Source: JAAYJG01 sp964450305
Lineage (GTDB): Bacteria > Bacillota > Clostridia > DSM-8532
Length of the DNA stretch: 64,000 nt
NCBI GenBank assembly: GCA_964450305.1
Contig: CAYVFB010000002.1
Location: forward strand, 1-64,000
Reading direction: 5' to 3'
Shown: positions 58,801-64,000 of the stretch, piece by piece
How the letters are laid out: the number at the start of each line of letters is the position of its first letter
How positions within the stretch are numbered: position 1 is the stretch's first letter
Notes under the pieces: model-generated
Databases searched by the model: none
Told to the model about the DNA's origin: nothing
The model's input: the letters and a program-made list of their open reading frames with translations, nothing else
Made by a program: the position numbers and the translations under genes

Positions 58801-61181
58801 TGCGGCTTGCAGGATATGACCTCTCCCCCCTCATTTCCCCCTCCGGGTCCCAATTCGATGGTATAATCACAAAAGTTTAGCACATTGGGGTCATGCTCGA
58901 TGATGAGAATACTGTTTCCCTGACTGCGCAGCTGTTCAAGAAGGGCCAACAGCATTGCGGTATCATGGAAAGACAGCCCTGTGGTGGGTTCATCGAGGAT
59001 ATACAGGATATTCCCCTTTCTTTGCCTGCCAAGCTCTTCAGCAAGCTTCACCCGCTGGGCTTCACCCCCTGACAGGGTGGACACAGCCTGGCCGCATCGC
59101 AGGTATCCAAGCCCCGTTCTCTCAAGGGTTTGAAGCATGAACGCTATTCTTCCCTCTTCGGCGAACAACTTCGCGGCATCGGAAATACTCATGTTCAGCA
59201 CATCACTGATGCTCTTCCCCTTGTACAGCACCTTTAGAATTTCACTGGAGTAACGGATTCCCCCGCAATCCGGGCAGGTGATCTGCATAAACCCCAGCTC
59301 GCCCATATACTTGTCAATGCTGCCCATGCCGCGGCAACCGCCACAGGCCCCCTCAGAGTTAAAGGAAAAGTGACCAGGTTTAAAACCGGCCTTTTTGCTG
59401 ACAGGCTGTGATGCAAACACCTTTCGGATGTCATCCCATATCCCGGCATAACTCAGCGGTATAGAACGCCGGCTTCTTCCGATGGGCTTTTGTACCACCT
59501 CGCAAAATCCGCTTAGGTGCTCGAATCCATCAATGGAACTGTAAAGCGGCCTGGAAATTGAAAAGTCATTGTCCGTGGAAGCGTCGTCCTCTCCTTCATC
59601 ATTACCATTCTGCCCAAAATGCTGAATCAGCGCAGGCACCAGTGTATCGGCAATTAACGAGCTTTTTCCGCTGCCCGAAACACCCATGATCCCAACGATC
59701 AACCCAAGTGGAATATCTACATTGATGTTTTTAAGGTTGTGTGTTTTGACGCCTCGCATGGAAATGACTTGGCCGGAGTTTGATAAGCACGGGCTCTTCT
59801 TTCGGACAGGCATGGTGCTTCTCCCTTTTAGGTAGGCCCCGGTGATGGAGCGCTCGTTTTCAAGCAAGTCCCCCATTGAACCGCTGCAGATGATTTCACC
59901 GCCAGCATCGCCGCCAAGGGGGCCGAAATCAATGATATGCTCCGCTGCCGCGATGGTGTTCCTGTCATGTTCGATGGCAATAACAGTATTGTTGTTTTCC
60001 TTCAATGCTTTCAGTTTATTGATCATCGCTTGCTTTTCACGTTCATGCAGCCCGCTGGTAGGCTCATCGAAGATGTAAATTACCGAGCCCATTTCACTTT
60101 CAAGATGGGATGCCAGGAATAACCGCTGCGCTTCGCCGCCGCTTAAGGTGGGCATGGGCCTGTAGAGGCTGAGATGACCAAGACCCGCCTCCTCCAATTG
60201 CTGCAGCCGCTGCAGGATAACCTTTACAGGGTTGATGTACTTACCGTTTAGCCATTGTTTCAGGACAGCCTCAATGTCTTTTATCGTCAGCATGGACATT
60301 TCAGTAATATTCCTTCCTGCAATGCTCACGCGCAGGGCTTCGGGGCGAAGGCGCATGCCATGGCAGAAGGTGCATTCATGAACGACAGTATACTGCATCC
60401 GGTCATATATCGGCCTTCCAGCCAGATAGGACAGCACCCCCTTTAACACACCGGGGCGACCGGAAAGAAAAATCTCCCTGGCCTCCCGGGGTATCTGAGA
60501 AAACAGGCTTTTCCCGGTGATGCCATACTTTTTCAGGAACTTTTCATACCGTTCCTTGTGCAGGTTCACACCGACCTTCCGGCAGATGCCGGATAACGTA
60601 GTATCACCGTCACCGATGATTTTTTCAACATCAATTTCGTCCATGTAGCCGCGCCCGGAGCAATGCAGGCACATGCCATGCACCGAGTTAAATGAAAAAT
60701 GAATGGAGTCGAGCCGTTTTTCAGTATGCCCGCAGGCAGCGCACTTCACTTTGTTTGCAGTATGCGGGATGAGTTCGTCGGTCTCGGTAAGCTCTGTGTC
60801 CATTCCCGGATGCGTGCAAAGGGCTCCGCACTTTGCACAGGTGATATCGCCCCAATGGGAGTAGACATCCCGCAGCAGGTTTGATATCCCCGTCCTGGTT
60901 CCAACCACCGACCGGGGGTTTGTTTCGGCCACGGTTTTCTGGGTGATAGCAATGGCCGGCATCAACCCTTTAATACTTTCATAATGCTTTTCCCGCTCGA
61001 TCACAGGTGCCATGCCGATCGCTTCAAGGTAAGCCTGTTTCCCCTCTTGAAAAAGGATATCAAAAATGGCCGTGGATTTACCCGAGCCGCTGACACCGGT
61101 AACAACAGTAAACGTGTTTTTGGGAATTTCCAGGTCGATGTTTTTCAAATTATGTAAGCAGGCTGATTTTACCTTGATCAT
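58782..61181 (-). CDS. UvrA-like ABC ATPase without UvrB-binding domain (UvrA2/DrrC type)
   Basis: 799 residues, against about 940 for true UvrA. Two ATPase halves: Walker A GVSGSGKST near 30 and GVSGSGKSS in the second half; signatures PTLSGGEAQRLFLASHL and STLSGGEAQRVKLAEEL; Walker B IYIFDEPTSGLH and LYILDEPTTGLS. Zinc cysteines CAKCGALC, CAACGH, CLHCSGRG, CTFCHG, CGGCRGMG..CPDCGG are kept. Only about 25 residues separate CAKCG from CAACG, where UvrA has the roughly 130-residue UvrB-binding domain, so it cannot work in standard excision. Relatives protect against DNA-binding drugs. Its ATG overlaps the serine hydrolase stop (ATGA). Confidence 0.9.
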   Translation of the reverse strand: MIKVKSACLHNLKNIDLEIPKNTFTVVTGVSGSGKSTAIFDILFQEGKQAYLEAIGMAPVIEREKHYESIKGLMPAIAITQKTVAETNPRSVVGTRTGISNLLRDVYSHWGDITCAKCGALCTHPGMDTELTETDELIPHTANKVKCAACGHTEKRLDSIHFSFNSVHGMCLHCSGRGYMDEIDVEKIIGDGDTTLSGICRKVGVNLHKERYEKFLKKYGITGKSLFSQIPREAREIFLSGRPGVLKGVLSYLAGRPIYDRMQYTVVHECTFCHGMRLRPEALRVSIAGRNITEMSMLTIKDIEAVLKQWLNGKYINPVKVILQRLQQLEEAGLGHLSLYRPMPTLSGGEAQRLFLASHLESEMGSVIYIFDEPTSGLHEREKQAMINKLKALKENNNTVIAIEHDRNTIAAAEHIIDFGPLGGDAGGEIICSGSMGDLLENERSITGAYLKGRSTMPVRKKSPCLSNSGQVISMRGVKTHNLKNINVDIPLGLIVGIMGVSGSGKSSLIADTLVPALIQHFGQNGNDEGEDDASTDNDFSISRPLYSSIDGFEHLSGFCEVVQKPIGRSRRSIPLSYAGIWDDIRKVFASQPVSKKAGFKPGHFSFNSEGACGGCRGMGSIDKYMGELGFMQITCPDCGGIRYSSEILKVLYKGKSISDVLNMSISDAAKLFAEEGRIAFMLQTLERTGLGYLRCGQAVSTLSGGEAQRVKLAEELGRQRKGNILYILDEPTTGLSFHDTAMLLALLEQLRSQGNSILIIEHDPNVLNFCDYTIELGPGGGNEGGEVISCKPQPNSRP

Positions 61182-62299
61182 ATTTCGCTCTCCCGCACTA
61201 TTTTTTTCCACAGATCTTCGGCATGCTGGTAAGCGCTCATGCCGCTGTAGGTTGTTTTGATGGCCACAACCATGTTTTTTGAAGGGATCACAATAATTCT
61301 CTGACCACCGTACCCCAGGGCGCAGTAATACCGGAGTTCCCCTTCATAAACCCACCAATAGTACCCATAGCCGCTGTTCAACCCCGATGGTGTGGTAATG
61401 CTCTTTTGATCCTTTTCACCAAAGATGGCGCTGAGTGGCTCACGATTGCCTGTATCGGTATAAATTTGGGTAGATTCCTGAACCCACTGCCCGGGGATCA
61501 CCTGTTTATCTTTCCACTTTCCACCTTTCAGGTATAGGTAACCAAAGCGGGCCATATCCCGCAGATCGGTCATCAGCCCGAAACCTCCGGCAACCAACCC
61601 CTGTGGATCACACATCCAATGGGAATTCTGGTTTTCGTCATCACCTGGGATCACCTTATTGCCTGTAATGTCGGTCATAGCATCTACACTGTTAAGAGGA
61701 ACTGCCCGGCGCATCCCGGTTTGCTCAAAAAGCTGCGTGTTTGCAAACTCCAGTGTGGACATTCCGGTTTGGCGGGCAATCAATGCCGAAATAAGATGAG
61801 GATAAAGGTCGTTGTAATGAAAGGTGTTTGCGATCTTCAACGCTATGGGAAGCTCCAGGATATTTTTCAGCCAGTCGTCAGTTTCTTCTATCCTGCTGCC
61901 GAAGCTGTTGCGCCTCGAAGCGTATAAGCCGGAGGTCATGGTTACCAGATGCCTGATTGTGACAGTTTTTTTCAGGTAACCCGACACATGGGGTTCGGAC
62001 TCGGGGAAATAACGATAAACCGTGTCGTCAATGCTTTCAATATGTTTCTGAGCCAGAGCGATACCAAGCAGGGCGGAGATTACACTCTTTGTCACCGAAA
62101 AAACCTGGCTGATGGTATTGGGCCCAAACCGCGGGTTGTAATGCTCTAAGACGATGTACCCGTCCTTCACCACCATCATGCCGATGACTGTATTGTTCAG
62201 GGGCAGCTGCGCCGAGGCATGGTTTACTGCCATAGCGTTCACCCCAACCTCTTCAGGCTTTACCTTTATCCAATCTGCTTCAGGGTAATAATCACTCAA
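61178..62299 (-). CDS. Serine hydrolase of the class C beta-lactamase family
   Basis: About 373 residues, no signal peptide, so probably cytoplasmic. SVTK gives the SxxK nucleophile; FHYNDLYPHLISALIARQTG carries the Tyr motif as YND; YGYYWWVYEG and GYGGQRIIVIP form the C-terminal conserved parts. Family members are esterases, amidases or peptidases as well as beta-lactamases. The start is TTG 62299 five bases after GGAGG; a GTG four codons earlier overlaps that site. The stop overlaps the start of the UvrA-like gene downstream, so the two are translationally coupled. Confidence 0.88.
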   Translation of the reverse strand: MSDYYPEADWIKVKPEEVGVNAMAVNHASAQLPLNNTVIGMMVVKDGYIVLEHYNPRFGPNTISQVFSVTKSVISALLGIALAQKHIESIDDTVYRYFPESEPHVSGYLKKTVTIRHLVTMTSGLYASRRNSFGSRIEETDDWLKNILELPIALKIANTFHYNDLYPHLISALIARQTGMSTLEFANTQLFEQTGMRRAVPLNSVDAMTDITGNKVIPGDDENQNSHWMCDPQGLVAGGFGLMTDLRDMARFGYLYLKGGKWKDKQVIPGQWVQESTQIYTDTGNREPLSAIFGEKDQKSITTPSGLNSGYGYYWWVYEGELRYYCALGYGGQRIIVIPSKNMVVAIKTTYSGMSAYQHAEDLWKKIVRESEI

Positions 62300-62357
62300 A
62301 ACAACCTCCACCCCTTTTGGGGATAATCCACAATTGTTTTCGTAACCAAATAAAGGC

Positions 62358-64000
62358 TCACCTCGCCATGACTGGCTGTGGAAACAAGTATCTGCCGACC
62401 ACCGATAAGGGGTCGTGCTTCAGCTGTGCCGGTGATCCGCGCGCGATGATCTGCCCGCCATCAGCACCTGCACCCGGACCCAATTCGATGATATGATCAC
62501 AGAACGAAAGCACATCGGGGTCATGCTCAATGACGATCACGCTGTTCCCTGCTTGAACCAGCTCGGTGAGCATGGGAAGCAAGTTGGCGGTATCATAAAA
62601 GCTAAGCCCTGTGGTGGGCTCATCCAGAATGTACAGAATTTTGCCCTTCCTTTTGGTGCCCAGTTCCCTGGCAATTTTCAGCCGCTGCGCTTCACCGCCG
62701 CTTAAGGTGGGAATGGGCTGCCCCAACGTCATATATCCAAGACCTGTTTTGTCCAGAGCCTTCAGCATATCATGAATTTTAGGCTCGTCACTGAAAAAAT
62801 CAATTGCCTCCGAGATGCTCAGGCCTTGCAGCTGATGGATGTTCAAGCCCCGATATTGTACCTCAAGCACCTCATCGATGAACCTTCTGCCATTACATAC
62901 ATCACAGCGCTCATAGATGGCTGATACAAAACCCACTTTTTTAACGCCGCGTCCTCTGCATTCGGGGCAGGCACCTTTGGAGTTGAAGGAAAAATGTGAA
63001 GCAGTGAAAGACCGTTCAACCGCGCCTGGTTGACCAGCATAGATTTTACGGATTCTGTCCCATAAGCCCAAATAGGAAAGGGGTGTGGACGTACCAAACC
63101 GGCTGATGGGGATTTGTGCCACATCGGCGTATCCGTTGATATGCTCGGTGCCAGACAGTGTTGTTTTCCCATCGATGGTGGTGATCTCTTCGCTATCTTC
63201 CCAATCATCGACGTTTTCAACAGAAGGCTCCTGATCCGATTCGTCAATCTCTTTGAAGCACCGATGCAGTAACGGTATGAGAACCTTTGACGTAAGGCTG
63301 CTCTTGCCGCTGCCCGAAACCCCTGCGATACCGACGATCATGCCCAGCGGAATATCCAGATCCAGGTTTTTCAGATTGTTTGCACAGGCATTGCGAATTT
63401 GTAGCGTTGGGGTTTCTGGAGTGAACACCTTATAATCAGCTTCTTCTCTGTAGGGAACCCTAAGCTGCCCGCTGAGATATTGACCGGTGATTGACTCTTT
63501 GCAAGCTGTAATTCCATTGGCCGGGCCATTGTATACAACCCTGCCCCCAGCCCGGCCTGCCATTGGTCCAATATCAAGGATATGCTCGGCCATTTCGATG
63601 GTATTGCGGTCATGCTCCACAATGATCAAGCCGTTTTTCCCATCGCTTAACCCCTTCAGGTTGTTCAGCATGGCGGACTTTTCAACCTCATGCAGCCCTG
63701 CTGTAGGTTCATCAAAGATGAACAAGGCAGACTCGAGTTTTGAGGAAATGTGCCGCATGATGAAAAGGCGCTGGATTTCCCCGCCGCTTAGCGTCGGGAT
63801 GGTTCTGTACAGGCTGAGATAGGAAAGGTTCACATCCCGGAAACCTTGAATCTGCCTTTGAATGGCATCGATCAGGCTAGTTTCGAAGGCACCCGGCGTA
63901 TGATTGTTCCTATAATCGTTTAGGAACTGACCCAATTCTTCCAGTGTCATTGATGATAGTTCGCCCATGTTTTTGCCGCCAAGAGTCACTGACAACGGGC
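62358..64000 (-). CDS. Second UvrA-like ABC ATPase, N-terminal part beyond window
   Basis: At least 546 residues; the frame is still open at base 64000, and the first visible residues (PLSVTLGGKNM) align with RVSIAGRNI, about residue 300 of the neighbouring UvrA-like protein, so roughly the first third is missing. Signature PTLSGGEIQRLFIMRHI, Walker B LFIFDEPTAGLH, second Walker A GVSGSGKSS, zinc finger CPECRGRG..CDVCNGR, second signature PTLSGGEAQRLKIAREL and Walker B LYILDEPTTGLS are present. It is paralogous to the 58782-61181 product and lies 58 bases upstream of the serine hydrolase. Confidence 0.9.
   Translation of the reverse strand, partial: PLSVTLGGKNMGELSSMTLEELGQFLNDYRNNHTPGAFETSLIDAIQRQIQGFRDVNLSYLSLYRTIPTLSGGEIQRLFIMRHISSKLESALFIFDEPTAGLHEVEKSAMLNNLKGLSDGKNGLIIVEHDRNTIEMAEHILDIGPMAGRAGGRVVYNGPANGITACKESITGQYLSGQLRVPYREEADYKVFTPETPTLQIRNACANNLKNLDLDIPLGMIVGIAGVSGSGKSSLTSKVLIPLLHRCFKEIDESDQEPSVENVDDWEDSEEITTIDGKTTLSGTEHINGYADVAQIPISRFGTSTPLSYLGLWDRIRKIYAGQPGAVERSFTASHFSFNSKGACPECRGRGVKKVGFVSAIYERCDVCNGRRFIDEVLEVQYRGLNIHQLQGLSISEAIDFFSDEPKIHDMLKALDKTGLGYMTLGQPIPTLSGGEAQRLKIARELGTKRKGKILYILDEPTTGLSFYDTANLLPMLTELVQAGNSVIVIEHDPDVLSFCDHIIELGPGAGADGGQIIARGSPAQLKHDPLSVVGRYLFPQPVMAR

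Noticed and set aside
58782..61181. Housekeeping excinuclease subunit uvrA
   Set aside because: About 140 residues shorter than UvrA and missing the UvrB-binding region; also duplicated with a hydrolase rather than beside uvrB or uvrC.

Overview
The window is a 64 kb piece of a draft chromosome from a spore-forming anaerobic member of the Clostridia (Firmicutes). The evidence is a complete spoIIIA operon (spoIIIAA to AH), the germination protease gene gpr, a sigma-E type promoter, an NfnAB flavoprotein pair, the redox repressor rex, a type III glutamine synthetase, an L27 with the N-terminal extension cut by Prp, and strong AGGAGG ribosome binding sites. No species can be named from sequence alone. 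One 100-base run of N (38148-38247) marks a scaffold gap inside a tandem repeat.

Layout. 1-8162: a cut-off cell-wall amidase, gpr, divergent rpsT, and spoIIIAA-AH on the minus strand. 8714-13553: efp, an Xaa-Pro peptidase, aroQ and nfnAB, all minus. 13960-17756: a small membrane peptide gene, relic sequence, a LytTR/GHKL two-component pair and an MFS transporter. 17896-20813: yhbY, obgE, rpmA, prp and rplU behind a leader. 20834-31161: galK, galT, a membrane-anchored contractile-tail sheath protein, glnN, an unknown three-part protein, rsmA and a YabE-like 3D protein, all minus. 31415-38014: an unknown coiled-coil membrane protein, tatD, metG, a divergent ispF, rex and a lone hisF. 38669-45560: an AIM24-like protein, ccdA/tlpA, a DNA-repair group (a DNA glycosylase-alkyltransferase fusion, hslO and a TIGR03915 protein) and prsW. 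45724-55662: MATE and AEC transporters and a four-gene ABC exporter operon. 56011-58618: uxuA, a GntR regulator and a small zinc-ribbon protein. 58641-64000: a 40-bp tandem repeat and two UvrA-like ATPases with a serine hydrolase between them.

Most of the window is ordinary housekeeping and sporulation content. What stands out is a complete phage-type tail sheath protein carrying an N-terminal membrane anchor with no other tail gene in view, a single-chain DNA glycosylase/alkyltransferase, the tandem UvrA-like cassette, and an unusually rich set of short structured repeats. These repeats include a MITE-like family of about 126-131 bp with terminal and internal inverted repeats (three good copies and one diverged), a dispersed palindromic family with six or more copies, a REP-like array splitting spoIIIAD from spoIIIAE, and long palindromes at two convergent gene junctions.

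Starts were set from ribosome binding sites and family length, so several differ from the longest open frame. No tRNA, rRNA, CRISPR array, complete insertion sequence or prophage was seen.
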